A stretch of 64,000 nt of DNA from Nocardioides sp. SR21 (GTDB taxonomy: Bacteria; Actinomycetota; Actinomycetes; Propionibacteriales; Nocardioidaceae), in NCBI RefSeq assembly GCF_022761125.1, contig NZ_JAKWJR010000009.1:124001-188000 (forward strand), written 5' to 3'. Positions 8,749 to 16,833 of the stretch are shown piece by piece (position 1 is the first letter of the stretch; each line of letters opens with the position of its first letter). Both the position numbers and the translations under genes were made by a program. The notes below the pieces were generated by a model that was given only the letters and a program-made list of their open reading frames with translations, searched no databases and was not told the DNA's origin.

Positions 8749-10494
8749 ATGTTCAAGTATCGAAAGCGGGTGTTCGCGGTCTCGGCCGCGGTCGCGCTTG
8801 CGGCATCCCTTGCCGCCTGTGGCGGTAGCAGCGACTCCTCGGACGGCGACGGCACATCCGGTGCGCCGACCTCCGACGAGAAGGGCGGCACGCTCAACTA
8901 CCTCATCTTCGCCCCGATCGAGCACCTCGACCCGCAGCGTGTGTACGTGGGTCGTGACATCACCAACCTGAGCCGGACCGTGTACCGGACCCTGGTGGCG
9001 TTCCCGATCTCGGACGACCCGGAGGTCGCCAACACCCCGGTTCCGGACCTCGCGACCGACACCGGCACGAACGAGGACGGCGGCAAGACGTGGTCCTTCA
9101 CCGTCAAGGACGGCGTCAAGTGGGAGGACGGCGAGCCCGTCACCTGTGAGGACTTCAAGTACGGCGCCTCGCGTGCCTTCGCGACCGACGTCATCACCGG
9201 TGGTCCGAACTACATCCTGAGCTACCTCGACATCCCCACCGACGACTCCGGCCTGCCGGCGTACAAGGGTCCCTACACGGGTGAGGGCCAGGAGCTGTTC
9301 GACAAGGCTGTGACCTGCGACGGCAACACCATCACGTACCACTTCAACAAGCCGTGGCCGGACTTCCCGCTCGCCATCGCGGGTCTCCACATGATGGACC
9401 CGTACCGCGAGGACAAGGACAACGGCGACAAGTCGAACTTCCAGATCTTCTCCAACGGCCCGTACAAGCTCGACGGCGCCTGGGACAAGGCCAGCGGCGG
9501 CACGTTCGTCCGCAACGACAACTACGACGAGTCCACCGACTCGCCGGACCTGCGTCGTGCCCTCCCGGACAGCATCGTGTTCAACATCGGTCAGACCACC
9601 GAGACGATCTACGACCAGATGATCCAGGACAGCGGCGACGCGCAGACGTCGGTCACGAGCCAGTCGGTTCCGCCGCCGTACTACAACCAGATCGAGGGCC
9701 CGGTCGCTGACCGCTCGGTCAACATCGACTCGCCGTACACGTACTACCTGGTCCCGCACTTCCGGACCGAGGCCATGTCGAACCCGGCTGTCCGCCAGGC
9801 GCTCGCCGTCTCCACCAACGCTGACGCCTACGTCGCCGCCATCGGTGGCGACAAGGCCGCGGGCGTTGCGGAGTCGATCGTGAACCCGGCCGTTGTCGGC
9901 TACCAGGAGAACCCCGCGTTCGCGGGCTCCAACGCGGGTGACCCCGAGGCTGCCAAGCAGATCCTCGAGGACGCCGGTGTCTCGATGCCGGTGAAGATCA
10001 CCTACACCTACCCGAGCAGCGAGACCAACGACAAGGCTGCCGCCGCCCTGAAGGACACCTGGGACCAGTCTGGTTTCGAGGTGACCCTCGACGGCCTGGG
10101 TGACACGTACTACGACGTCATCCAGAAGCCGACCAAGGAGTCGGACGTCATCTGGGGTGGTTGGGGCGCCGACTGGCCGTCCGCCATCACCGTGACCGCG
10201 CCGCTGTTCGACAGCCGCCCGAACCTGACCAAGAACTCCGACGGTCAGGACTACGGCGCCTACGACAGCGACGAGTTCAACGCCCTGGTCGACGAGGCGC
10301 AGAACGCGTCCGACCTCGACGCTCAGACCGCCGCTCTGCAGCAGGCCGACGTGCTGCTCGGTGAGGATGTCGCGTACATCCCGCTGACCACCACGAAGTT
10401 CTACATGCTGTACGGCTCGAAGGTCACCAACTACACCACCACCCCGGCGTCCAACGGTTACCCGGACCTCGGTGCGATCGGTGTGGAGAGCTGA
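8749..10494 (+). CDS. peptide ABC transporter substrate-binding lipoprotein (family 5)
   Basis: This 581-residue lipoprotein has a basic N-terminus (MFKYRKR), a hydrophobic stretch and a lipobox SLAAC with Cys24, followed by a Ser/Gly/Asp-rich linker. The rest is a type II periplasmic binding fold of the DppA/OppA family (GGTLNYLIF..IEHLDPQRVY and W..DGVKWEDGEPVTCEDF). The ATG at 8749 is chosen over upstream in-frame starts because AAGGAGAAGT sits just before it and it gives a proper signal peptide. It captures oligopeptides outside the membrane for the permeases around it. Two strong hairpins follow the stop codon. Confidence 0.95.
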   Translation: MFKYRKRVFAVSAAVALAASLAACGGSSDSSDGDGTSGAPTSDEKGGTLNYLIFAPIEHLDPQRVYVGRDITNLSRTVYRTLVAFPISDDPEVANTPVPDLATDTGTNEDGGKTWSFTVKDGVKWEDGEPVTCEDFKYGASRAFATDVITGGPNYILSYLDIPTDDSGLPAYKGPYTGEGQELFDKAVTCDGNTITYHFNKPWPDFPLAIAGLHMMDPYREDKDNGDKSNFQIFSNGPYKLDGAWDKASGGTFVRNDNYDESTDSPDLRRALPDSIVFNIGQTTETIYDQMIQDSGDAQTSVTSQSVPPPYYNQIEGPVADRSVNIDSPYTYYLVPHFRTEAMSNPAVRQALAVSTNADAYVAAIGGDKAAGVAESIVNPAVVGYQENPAFAGSNAGDPEAAKQILEDAGVSMPVKITYTYPSSETNDKAAAALKDTWDQSGFEVTLDGLGDTYYDVIQKPTKESDVIWGGWGADWPSAITVTAPLFDSRPNLTKNSDGQDYGAYDSDEFNALVDEAQNASDLDAQTAALQQADVLLGEDVAYIPLTTTKFYMLYGSKVTNYTTTPASNGYPDLGAIGVES

Positions 10495-10548
10495 CCTGCT
10501 CTTCTGAGCACAGCTTCACCTGAAACACAGGCAACACAGCTACACCTG

Positions 10549-10579
10549 GCCGGGCGGCCGCTCACAGCGGCCGCCCGGC
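10549..10579 (+). terminator. strong stem-loop after the binding-protein gene (hairpin 1)
   Basis: A perfect 14-bp stem (GCCGGGCGGCCGCT pairing with AGCGGCCGCCCGGC) encloses a 3-nt loop. No U-tract follows. Between a binding-protein gene and the next permease gene such a hairpin usually makes partial termination or protects the 3' end, so the binding protein is made in excess. Confidence 0.75.
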
Positions 10580-10584
10580 TCCGG

Positions 10585-10615
10585 GGGTGAGGGCCTCGTC
10601 GAGGGGCCCTCACCC
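10585..10615 (+). terminator. second stem-loop after the binding-protein gene (hairpin 2)
   Basis: GGGTGAGGGCC at 10585-10595 pairs perfectly with GGCCCTCACCC at 10605-10615 around a 9-nt loop, only 5 nt after hairpin 1. The tandem arrangement strengthens the case for a partial terminator or mRNA stabiliser inside the operon. Confidence 0.7.
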
Positions 10616-10699
10616 TCACCGCCGTCCAGGGTGCATGCTGGACCCAGTGCCGGCTCACACCCCGAGCCGTCTCCGTCACTCCCAAGGTGGTTTCGACCC

Positions 10700-11716
10700 A
10701 TGTTCGCGTACGTCATCCGCCGCGTCTTCATCGGCGTGATCCTGCTGATCGTGATGAGCCTGGTGACGTTCGTCCTCTTCTTCGCGTCCCCGGTCGACCC
10801 GGGCCGCTACGCCTGCGGCAAGAACTGCTCGCCGGCGCAGATCGAGCAGACGAACAAGGCCCTCGGCTACGACAAGCCGGTCATCGAGCAGTGGACGGAC
10901 TTCCTCAAGGGAGTCGTCGTCGGTCGTGAGTACCCCGACGACCCCGCGCTGCGCGCAGCGGCACCCCAGCTGGTCGTGGAGTGCCCGGCCCCGTGCCTGG
11001 GCTACTCCGTCGTCAACAGCGTGACCGTCAACGAAGAGCTCAAGGAGCGCTTCCCGCTCTCGCTGTCGCTGGCCCTCGCCGCCCTCCTCATGTGGGTCAC
11101 CGGCGGCGTCCTCTTCGGCGTGATAGCCGCGGTGCGCAAGGGGACGATCGTGGACCGCGGCATCGTCGCGCTCTCCCTGATCTTCTACGCGTTCCCCGCG
11201 TTCTTCATCGGCCTGTTCCTCCTGAAATTCGTGGCGATCAAGTGGGAGATCGTGCCGGTTCCCGTGTACACCCCGATCGCCGAGGGTGGACTGGGTCTGT
11301 GGCTGCAGGGGTTGTTCCTGCCCGGCCTGACCCTGGCGCTGCTCTACATGGCCGGCTACGTCCGCATGACCCGGGCCTTCGTGCTCGAGTCGATGTCGGA
11401 GGACTACGTCCGCACCGCCCGGGCCAAGGGCCTCAAGTCGCGCAAGGTGCTGACCAAGCACAGCATGCGCGCCGCGCTCACCCCGTTGGTCACGATGATC
11501 GGTCTCGACTTCGCCGGCCTCATGGGTGGCGCGATCATCACCGAGACGGTCTTCAACTACAACGGCCTCGGCAAGCTCGCGGTCGACGCGACAGTCACGT
11601 ACGACCTGCCGACGATCATCGGTCTCGTGCTCCTGCTGGGTACGTTCGTGATCGTGGCCAACATCATCGTCGACGTGCTGTACGCCGTCATTGACCCGCG
11701 CGTCCGCGTCGGCTGA
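10700..11716 (+). CDS. peptide ABC transporter permease, DppB/OppB type
   Basis: This 338-residue permease has the typical DppB start MFAYVIRRVFIGVILLIVMS, a large extracytoplasmic loop (residues about 35-115, with two cysteine pairs including CGKNC and CPAPC), then five more membrane segments and the ATPase contact loop (MTRAFVLESMSEDYVRTARA). The ATG at 10700 is preceded by AAGGTGG; the frame is open further upstream but runs into the hairpin region. It pairs with the DppC-type permease encoded before the binding protein. Confidence 0.93.
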   Translation: MFAYVIRRVFIGVILLIVMSLVTFVLFFASPVDPGRYACGKNCSPAQIEQTNKALGYDKPVIEQWTDFLKGVVVGREYPDDPALRAAAPQLVVECPAPCLGYSVVNSVTVNEELKERFPLSLSLALAALLMWVTGGVLFGVIAAVRKGTIVDRGIVALSLIFYAFPAFFIGLFLLKFVAIKWEIVPVPVYTPIAEGGLGLWLQGLFLPGLTLALLYMAGYVRMTRAFVLESMSEDYVRTARAKGLKSRKVLTKHSMRAALTPLVTMIGLDFAGLMGGAIITETVFNYNGLGKLAVDATVTYDLPTIIGLVLLLGTFVIVANIIVDVLYAVIDPRVRVG

Positions 11717-11727
11717 GGGGGAGACCT

Positions 11728-12774
11728 GTGTCCAGCTTTCTTTCGGTCCGTGACCTGAAGGTCCACTTCCCGACCGTCGACGGCATCGTCAAGGCGACCG
11801 ACGGGCTCTCGTTCGACCTGGAGCGCGGCAAGACCCTCGGCATCGTGGGCGAGTCCGGCTCCGGCAAGTCCGTCTCGAGCTCGGCGATCCTCGGCCTGCA
11901 CCGGCGCACCAGCGCCCAGGTCAGCGGCGAGATCATGCTCGACGGCGTCGACCTGCTGAAGCTCAGCGACGAGGACATGCGTCGCCGCCGCGGCAAGGAC
12001 GTCGCGATGATCTTCCAGGACCCGCTGTCCGCGATGCACCCGTACTACACGGTCGGCAACCAGATCGGCGAGGCCTACCGGGTCCACCACGACGTGAGCA
12101 AGAAGGTCGCCCGCGCCCGGGCGATCGAGATGCTCGACCGGGTCGGCATCCCGCAGCCCGACCGGCGCGTCGACGACTACCCGCACCAGTTCTCGGGCGG
12201 CATGCGCCAGCGCGCGATGATCGCGATGGGGCTGATCAACAACCCCAGCCTGCTCATCGCCGACGAGCCGACGACCGCCCTCGACGTGACCGTCCAGGCG
12301 CAGATCCTCGACCTGCTCCAGGACCTGCAGCGCGACTTCGACGCCGCGGTCATCATCATCACCCACGACCTGGGAGTCGTGGCCGAGATGACCGACGACG
12401 TGCTGGTGATGTACGCCGGCCGCGCGGTGGAGTACGGCTCCTGCAAGGAGATCCTCACCCACCCGGAGATGCCGTACACCTGGGGCCTGATCTCCAGCAT
12501 CCCGGACGTCAGCGGTGACACCTCCGCCCAGCTGATCCCGATCCCGGGCAACCCGCCCAGCCTGCTCAACCCGCCGTCGGGTTGTGCGTTCCACCCCCGG
12601 TGCACGCACCGGGACAAGGTCCCCGGGGACCTGTGCACGACGGTGCTTCCGGAGCTGCTGCCGGGGACGCGCACCGAGGGCCACCTCAAGCGCTGCCACC
12701 TGACGAACCCCGACGTTGTGTACGAACGAGAGATCCTGCCGGAGATCGCGCCGGATCTGGTGGAGGAACGATGA
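11728..12774 (+). CDS. peptide ABC transporter ATP-binding protein, DppD/OppD type
   Basis: This 348-residue ATPase has Walker A GESGSGKS near residue 41, signature SGGMRQR, Walker [13 protein letters not shown] and a His switch (ITHDLG). The C-terminal oligopeptide/dipeptide extension has the cysteine pattern CAFHPRC..R and CHL seen in DppD proteins, some of which bind an iron-sulfur cluster. The GTG start is 11 nt after the permease stop. Its TGA overlaps the ATG of the next ATPase, so the two subunits are coupled. Confidence 0.94.
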   Translation: MSSFLSVRDLKVHFPTVDGIVKATDGLSFDLERGKTLGIVGESGSGKSVSSSAILGLHRRTSAQVSGEIMLDGVDLLKLSDEDMRRRRGKDVAMIFQDPLSAMHPYYTVGNQIGEAYRVHHDVSKKVARARAIEMLDRVGIPQPDRRVDDYPHQFSGGMRQRAMIAMGLINNPSLLIADEPTTALDVTVQAQILDLLQDLQRDFDAAVIIITHDLGVVAEMTDDVLVMYAGRAVEYGSCKEILTHPEMPYTWGLISSIPDVSGDTSAQLIPIPGNPPSLLNPPSGCAFHPRCTHRDKVPGDLCTTVLPELLPGTRTEGHLKRCHLTNPDVVYEREILPEIAPDLVEER

Positions 12775-14069
12775 GCAGCCACGACCCGAAGACCAGCCAC
12801 GAGCAGGTTCCCGCGGGCATGGCCATGCCCAACGAGGACGTGCTGAGCGGCGCGGAGAACGCGCCGGACGACGCTGCGTCGTACATCGCCCCGGTCAGCC
12901 GGCACGCGGCGACGATGGGCGACCCCAACGCGAAGGCGATCCTCGAGGTCAAGGACCTCAAGATGTACTTCCCGGTGAAGTCCTCGGGCATCATCCGGCG
13001 CACCATCGGCCACGTGCAGGCCGTCGACGGCGTGTCGTTCCAGGTCCCGGCCGGCGGCTCGCTCGGTCTCGTGGGTGAGTCCGGCTGCGGCAAGTCGACG
13101 ACCGGGCGCCTGATCACCCGGCTCTACGAGCCCACCGCCGGCACGATCAACTTCGACGGCCAGGACATCTCGAAGACCTCGGCGCGCGGGCTCAAGCCGC
13201 TGCGCCGCGAGATCCAGATGATCTTCCAGGACCCGTACACCTCGCTGAACCCGCGACACAGCGTCGGCTCGATCATCGGAGCGCCGCTGGAGATCCACAA
13301 CATCCTGCCGAAGAAGCAGATCCTCCCGCGGGTCCAGGAGCTGCTCGAGATCGTGGGACTCAACCCCGAGCACTACAACCGGTACCCGCACGAGTTCTCC
13401 GGCGGTCAGCGCCAGCGCATCGGCATCGCCCGGGCGCTCACGCTGCAGCCGAAGCTGCTGGTGGCCGACGAGCCGGTCTCGGCGCTCGACGTGTCGATCC
13501 AGGCGCAGGTCATCAACCTGCTCCAGGACCTCCAGGACGAGTTCGGGATCGCGTTCCTCTTCGTGGCGCACGACCTCGCCGTCGTCCGGCACTTCTGCCC
13601 GGAGGTCGCGGTCATGTACCTCGGCAAGATCGTCGAGATCGCCGACCGCGAGACGCTCTACAACCGGCCGAACCACCCCTACACGCAGGCGCTGCTCTCC
13701 GCGGTCCCGGACGTGAAGCAGGCCGCCATCGGCGGCCGCCGGGAGCGGATCCGCCTCGAGGGCGACGTGCCGAGCCCGATCAACCCGCCGTCGGGCTGCC
13801 GGTTCCGCACCCGCTGCCCGCTGGCGCAGGAGATCTGCGCTCGCGTGGAGCCGCCGCTGCTGCAGATCGGCAAGCGGCACAAGGTCGCCTGCCACTTCGC
13901 GGGCGAGCTCGGCAAGCACCCGGACAAGCCGGTGACCGCGGGTCTGCTCGGCGTCGACGACTCCGGTACGCCGGACCCGGGCGCCAGCCCGAGCGTGGAC
14001 GTCGGCAACGAGCCCGGCTTCGCCGACACCTGGTTCGACCTCGAGCGCAGGACGATGGCTTCGGCGTGA
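12771..14069 (+). CDS. peptide ABC transporter ATP-binding protein, DppF/OppF type
   Basis: This 432-residue protein forms a heterodimer with the preceding DppD-type ATPase. It has Walker [12 protein letters not shown], the signature [14 protein letters not shown], Walker [13 protein letters not shown] and the C-terminal cysteine motif [14 protein letters not shown]. It carries an N-terminal extension of about 60 residues and a Pro/Asp-rich tail longer than usual. The ATG at 12771 overlaps the upstream stop (ATGA), which decides the start over an open frame reaching back into the neighbouring gene. Confidence 0.94.
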   Translation: MSSHDPKTSHEQVPAGMAMPNEDVLSGAENAPDDAASYIAPVSRHAATMGDPNAKAILEVKDLKMYFPVKSSGIIRRTIGHVQAVDGVSFQVPAGGSLGLVGESGCGKSTTGRLITRLYEPTAGTINFDGQDISKTSARGLKPLRREIQMIFQDPYTSLNPRHSVGSIIGAPLEIHNILPKKQILPRVQELLEIVGLNPEHYNRYPHEFSGGQRQRIGIARALTLQPKLLVADEPVSALDVSIQAQVINLLQDLQDEFGIAFLFVAHDLAVVRHFCPEVAVMYLGKIVEIADRETLYNRPNHPYTQALLSAVPDVKQAAIGGRRERIRLEGDVPSPINPPSGCRFRTRCPLAQEICARVEPPLLQIGKRHKVACHFAGELGKHPDKPVTAGLLGVDDSGTPDPGASPSVDVGNEPGFADTWFDLERRTMASA

Positions 14070-14073
14070 GGCC

Positions 14074-14079
14074 TAGTCT
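14074..14079 (+). promoter_or_regulatory. -10 box TAGTCT for leaderless rarA
   Basis: TAGTCT ends 6 nt before the GTG start at 14086 and lies just after the importer operon, so rarA is its own transcription unit. Confidence 0.55.
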
Positions 14080-14085
14080 CTGAGC

Positions 14086-15444
14086 GTGGACGAAGAAGGA
14101 CTCTTCGACGCCCCCGGTTCCGCCTCGCGGACCGGGGGCGGCTCGTTGAACGCCAACACGCACGCGTCGGCGCCGCTCGCCGTACGCATGCGGCCGCGCA
14201 CCCTGGAGGAGCTGGTCGGCCAGGAGCAGCTGCGCGCTCCCGGGTCGCCGCTGCGCCGCCTGGTCGAGGGTGACCAGTCGATGTCGCTGCTGCTGTGGGG
14301 TCCTCCGGGCACCGGCAAGACCACGATCGCCGCGATCGTGAGCCAGCAGACCGACCGGCGCTTCGTCGAGGTCTCCGCGGTGTCGGCGGGCGTGAAGGAG
14401 GTGCGCGCGGCGATCGACGCGGCGCGCTCCGAGCTGGTCGCCGGGGGCCGGGAGACCGTGCTGTTCGTCGACGAGGTGCACCGGTTCAGCAAGGCGCAGC
14501 AGGACGCGCTGCTGCCCGGGGTGGAGAACCGCTGGGTGACGCTGATCGCGGCGACCACCGAGAACCCGTTCTTCAGCGTGATCTCGCCGCTGCTCTCGCG
14601 CAGCCTGCTGCTGCGCCTGGAGTCGCTGACCGACGACGACGTGCGGGCGGTGCTCGACCAGGCGATCGTCGACGAGCGGGGCCTGGGCGGTCAGGTGGAG
14701 GTCGACGAGGACGCGCTCGAGCACCTGGTCCGGCTCGCCGGCGGCGACGCCCGCCGGTCGCTGACCTACCTCGAGGCGGCCGCCGGAGCCGCCACCGCCC
14801 AGGGGCTCGGCACGGTGGACCTTGCGACCGCCGAGACGGCGGTCGACCGGGCGGCGGTGCGCTACGACCGCCAGGGCGACCAGCACTACGACGTGGTGAG
14901 CGCGTTCATCAAGTCCATCCGCGGCTCCGACGCCGACGCCGCCCTGCACTACCTGGCCCGGATGATCGAGGCGGGGGAGGACCCGCGCTTCATCACCCGG
15001 CGGCTGATGATCCTGGCCTCGGAGGACATCGGCCTCGCCGACCCCACGGCCATCCAGACCGCGGTCGCCGCCGCCCAGGTGGTCCAGCTGATCGGGATGC
15101 CCGAGGCCCAGCTGACCCTCGCGCACGCCACGATCGCCCTCGCGGTCGCCCCGAAGTCGAACGCCGTCACCACCGCGATCGGCGCCGCGCTCGCCGACGT
15201 ACGCGCCGGCAAGATCGGCCAGGTGCCCTCGCACCTGCGCGACGCGCACTACGCCGGCGCGAAGAAGATCGGCCACGGCTCGACGTACAAGTACAGCCAC
15301 GACGAACCCTTCGGCATCGCGGAGCAGCAGTACGCCCCCGACGCCATCGGCGACGCGGCGTACTACCAGCCGACCACCCTCGGCGCCGAGGCCGCGATCA
15401 AGGAGCGCTGGGAGCGGGTACGCCGCATCATCCACGGCGAGTAG
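14086..15444 (+). CDS. rarA: replication-associated recombination AAA+ ATPase RarA (MgsA)
   Basis: This 452-residue clamp-loader-like ATPase acts at stalled replication forks. [15 protein letters not shown] precedes Walker [10 protein letters not shown] near residue 73. Walker B is [10 protein letters not shown], followed by sensor 1 (AATTENPFF) and sensor 2 ([12 protein letters not shown]). The C-terminal tetramerisation domain ([21 protein letters not shown]) separates RarA from RuvB and DnaX. The GTG start is supported by the -10 spacing. A ggcggc/gccgcc hairpin at 15503-15517 downstream may end its transcript. Confidence 0.94.
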   Translation: MDEEGLFDAPGSASRTGGGSLNANTHASAPLAVRMRPRTLEELVGQEQLRAPGSPLRRLVEGDQSMSLLLWGPPGTGKTTIAAIVSQQTDRRFVEVSAVSAGVKEVRAAIDAARSELVAGGRETVLFVDEVHRFSKAQQDALLPGVENRWVTLIAATTENPFFSVISPLLSRSLLLRLESLTDDDVRAVLDQAIVDERGLGGQVEVDEDALEHLVRLAGGDARRSLTYLEAAAGAATAQGLGTVDLATAETAVDRAAVRYDRQGDQHYDVVSAFIKSIRGSDADAALHYLARMIEAGEDPRFITRRLMILASEDIGLADPTAIQTAVAAAQVVQLIGMPEAQLTLAHATIALAVAPKSNAVTTAIGAALADVRAGKIGQVPSHLRDAHYAGAKKIGHGSTYKYSHDEPFGIAEQQYAPDAIGDAAYYQPTTLGAEAAIKERWERVRRIIHGE

Positions 15445-15502
15445 GCGTCCTTCCGGCGCCGCCATCGTTCGTCCTCCGCCGACAGTCCCAAGGGCTCCCT
15501 TC

Positions 15503-15517
15503 GGCGGCTTCGCCGCC
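15503..15517 (+). terminator. small hairpin downstream of rarA
   Basis: GGCGGC pairs with GCCGCC around a TTC loop, about 60 nt after the rarA stop codon, without a U-tract. It is the nearest candidate for ending the rarA transcript. Confidence 0.35.
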
Positions 15518-15693
15518 CTTGACCGTGCCGGCTCCGGACGATCTGGTGCCGGAAGATCGCCGACCTGCGGTCGGAGCCAGCTGGGTCGGGCCACAGTGAG
15601 GCTTCTCCGGCGTCCGATGCCGGAAGACCTCCACTGCCGCCCAGGTCCCGCTGCCGCCAGACCTCGGCGGCGCGCTTTTCCTGTCCCGGGTGG

Positions 15694-15820
15694 TGGCGGC
15701 TGGCGCGACCAGCTCGGATGACGCCCGCGGGGTCCGCGCGCGGAATGGTCACATTCCGCGCGTGGGAGCGCTCTGAATCTGCGGTTGGTGACCATTCCGC
15801 GCGCCGGGTCGCGCCGCTGG
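15694..15820. repeat. palindromic element, copy A
   Basis: The left arm 15736-15752 (core GGAATGGTCAC) is perfectly complementary over 17 bases to 15788-15804. The same left arm can instead pair with its immediate neighbour: 15737-15746 with 15753-15762, a 10-bp stem with a 6-nt loop. The two foldings exclude each other. The element is repeated 176 bp downstream with few changes. Confidence 0.75.
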
Positions 15821-15869
15821 ACCTCGGGGGTGCCGATGTCGTGACCGCTCGCCGCGAGTTCGTACAACG

Positions 15870-15995
15870 TGGCGGCCGGCGCGCGCAGCTCGCATGATGT
15901 CGGGGGGCCTGCGCACGGAATGGTCACATTCCGCGCGTGGGAGCGCTCTGGATCTGCGGTTGGTGACCATTCCGCGCGCCGGGTCGCGCCGCTGG
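15870..15995. repeat. palindromic element, copy B
   Basis: This is the second copy of the element at 15694-15820, starting with the same TGGCGG and ending with the same GGGTCGCGCCGCTGG. It is one base shorter, and its left arm carries a base change (GCGCAC for GCGCGC). About 50 unrelated bases separate the copies. Confidence 0.75.
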
Positions 15996-16040
15996 GCCGC
16001 GCCGGGAGGCCGCCAGGCGTCGGCTCGGAAGGTCCCGCGA

Positions 16041-16046
16041 TAGGGT
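16041..16046 (+). promoter_or_regulatory. -10 box TAGGGT upstream of the alaS operon
   Basis: TAGGGT ends 8 nt before the ATG at 16055. It fits the leaderless pattern and would drive the two small genes and alaS. Confidence 0.5.
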
Positions 16047-16054
16047 CGGTCACC

Positions 16055-16552
16055 ATGCAGGACTGGATCGGAGCCGCGGTCGCGGGGGTGCTGGCGCTGG
16101 TCGCGCTCGCGCTCGGTGTCGCGCTGCTGCGCGCCCGGTCCCGCACCGACCGCGAGCTGGGCGCGGCGCGGGCCGAGACCGCCGAGATCAAGGCGCAGCT
16201 GGAGGCGCTCGAGGCCCGGCTCAGCCGCCCCGAGCCGCGTACCACGCCCGAGGCGGAGTTCGTGATCACGAACCTCGGCGAGCCCGCGGCGGACCCGGAG
16301 CCGGTACCCAAGATCGACAACACGCTGTTCGCCGACATCGTGCTCCGGGAGACGGTCGTGAAGGCGGCGTCGCTCGCCCACGGGCTGCGTCGGGCGCTCG
16401 ATCCGGAGACCCGCCACCGGATCCGCTACGAGATGGGCCGCGAGGTGAAGCGGGCCCGCAAGCAGCGCCGGGTGGACACCCGGCAGGCGCGCCGCGAGTG
16501 GCAGGCCCGGCAGCGCGCCGATGAGGGCCCCGTCGGGCGCGGAGCAGCATGA
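16055..16552 (+). CDS. small membrane-anchored protein with coiled coil, upstream of alaS
   Basis: This 165-residue protein has one N-terminal membrane helix (residues about 4-27) and a charged helical stretch likely to form a coiled coil (residues about 30-65). The C-terminal half is very basic ([21 protein letters not shown]). The position before a DUF6167-like gene and alaS is conserved in many actinobacteria; the function is unknown. The ATG at 16055 is chosen by the -10 box; the frame is open further upstream through the repeat region. It overlaps the next gene by 4 bp (ATGA). Confidence 0.75.
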   Translation: MQDWIGAAVAGVLALVALALGVALLRARSRTDRELGAARAETAEIKAQLEALEARLSRPEPRTTPEAEFVITNLGEPAADPEPVPKIDNTLFADIVLRETVVKAASLAHGLRRALDPETRHRIRYEMGREVKRARKQRRVDTRQARREWQARQRADEGPVGRGAA

Positions 16553-16833
16553 GGCGCGGGCTCTGGTTCGCCGCCGGAGCCGGCACCGCCGTCTATGCGA
16601 TGGTGCGGGGCCGGCGTGCCGCCGAGGTGCTGACGATCGACGGTCTCAAGGACCGGCTCGGCGCCCTGGAGGTCGGCGCGCGGATGTTCCGCGACGAGGT
16701 CGCCCAGGGGCAGGCCACCAAGGAATCGGAGTTGCGAGAGAAGCTCGGTCTCGTGCCTCATGGAACTCCCGAGCTCACCGGGGGCCGCCACAAGGCGATC
16801 CCCACCACCGAGAAGCAGGAAGGCAGCAACTGA
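16549..16833 (+). CDS. DUF6167-like small membrane protein
   Basis: This 94-residue protein has a short N-terminal hydrophobic segment ([19 protein letters not shown]) followed by a helical soluble part ([22 protein letters not shown]). Similar short proteins sit directly before alaS across actinobacteria and have no known function. The ATG overlaps the preceding stop, and its own TGA overlaps the alaS ATG (TGATG), so all three genes are translationally coupled. Confidence 0.75.
   Translation: MRRGLWFAAGAGTAVYAMVRGRRAAEVLTIDGLKDRLGALEVGARMFRDEVAQGQATKESELREKLGLVPHGTPELTGGRHKAIPTTEKQEGSN

Larger units (their letters stand above)
15445..16054. other. 610-bp gene-free region rich in palindromes
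   Basis: No coding frame with homology is seen. The first 60 bases hold a small hairpin (15503-15517, GGCGGC/GCCGCC with loop TTC) that could terminate rarA transcription. The middle holds two copies of a roughly 127-bp element (15694-15820 and 15870-15995). The end holds the -10 box of the next operon. Apparent peptides in this stretch repeat in step with the DNA repeat and are shadows. Confidence 0.7.

Noticed and set aside
15445..16054. T-box leader controlling alaS
   Set aside because: No T-box consensus is present and the palindromic elements are upstream of the likely promoter.
13780..16338. An 852-codon open frame on the minus strand
   Set aside because: It is antisense to dppF, rarA and the repeat region. 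Its composition is the Arg/Gly/Leu-rich pattern of high-GC shadows and it has no recognisable domain.
15749..16417. A minus-strand frame with internal peptide repeats (DPARGMVTNRR)
   Set aside because: The peptide repetition follows the duplicated DNA element and the frame has no start signal.
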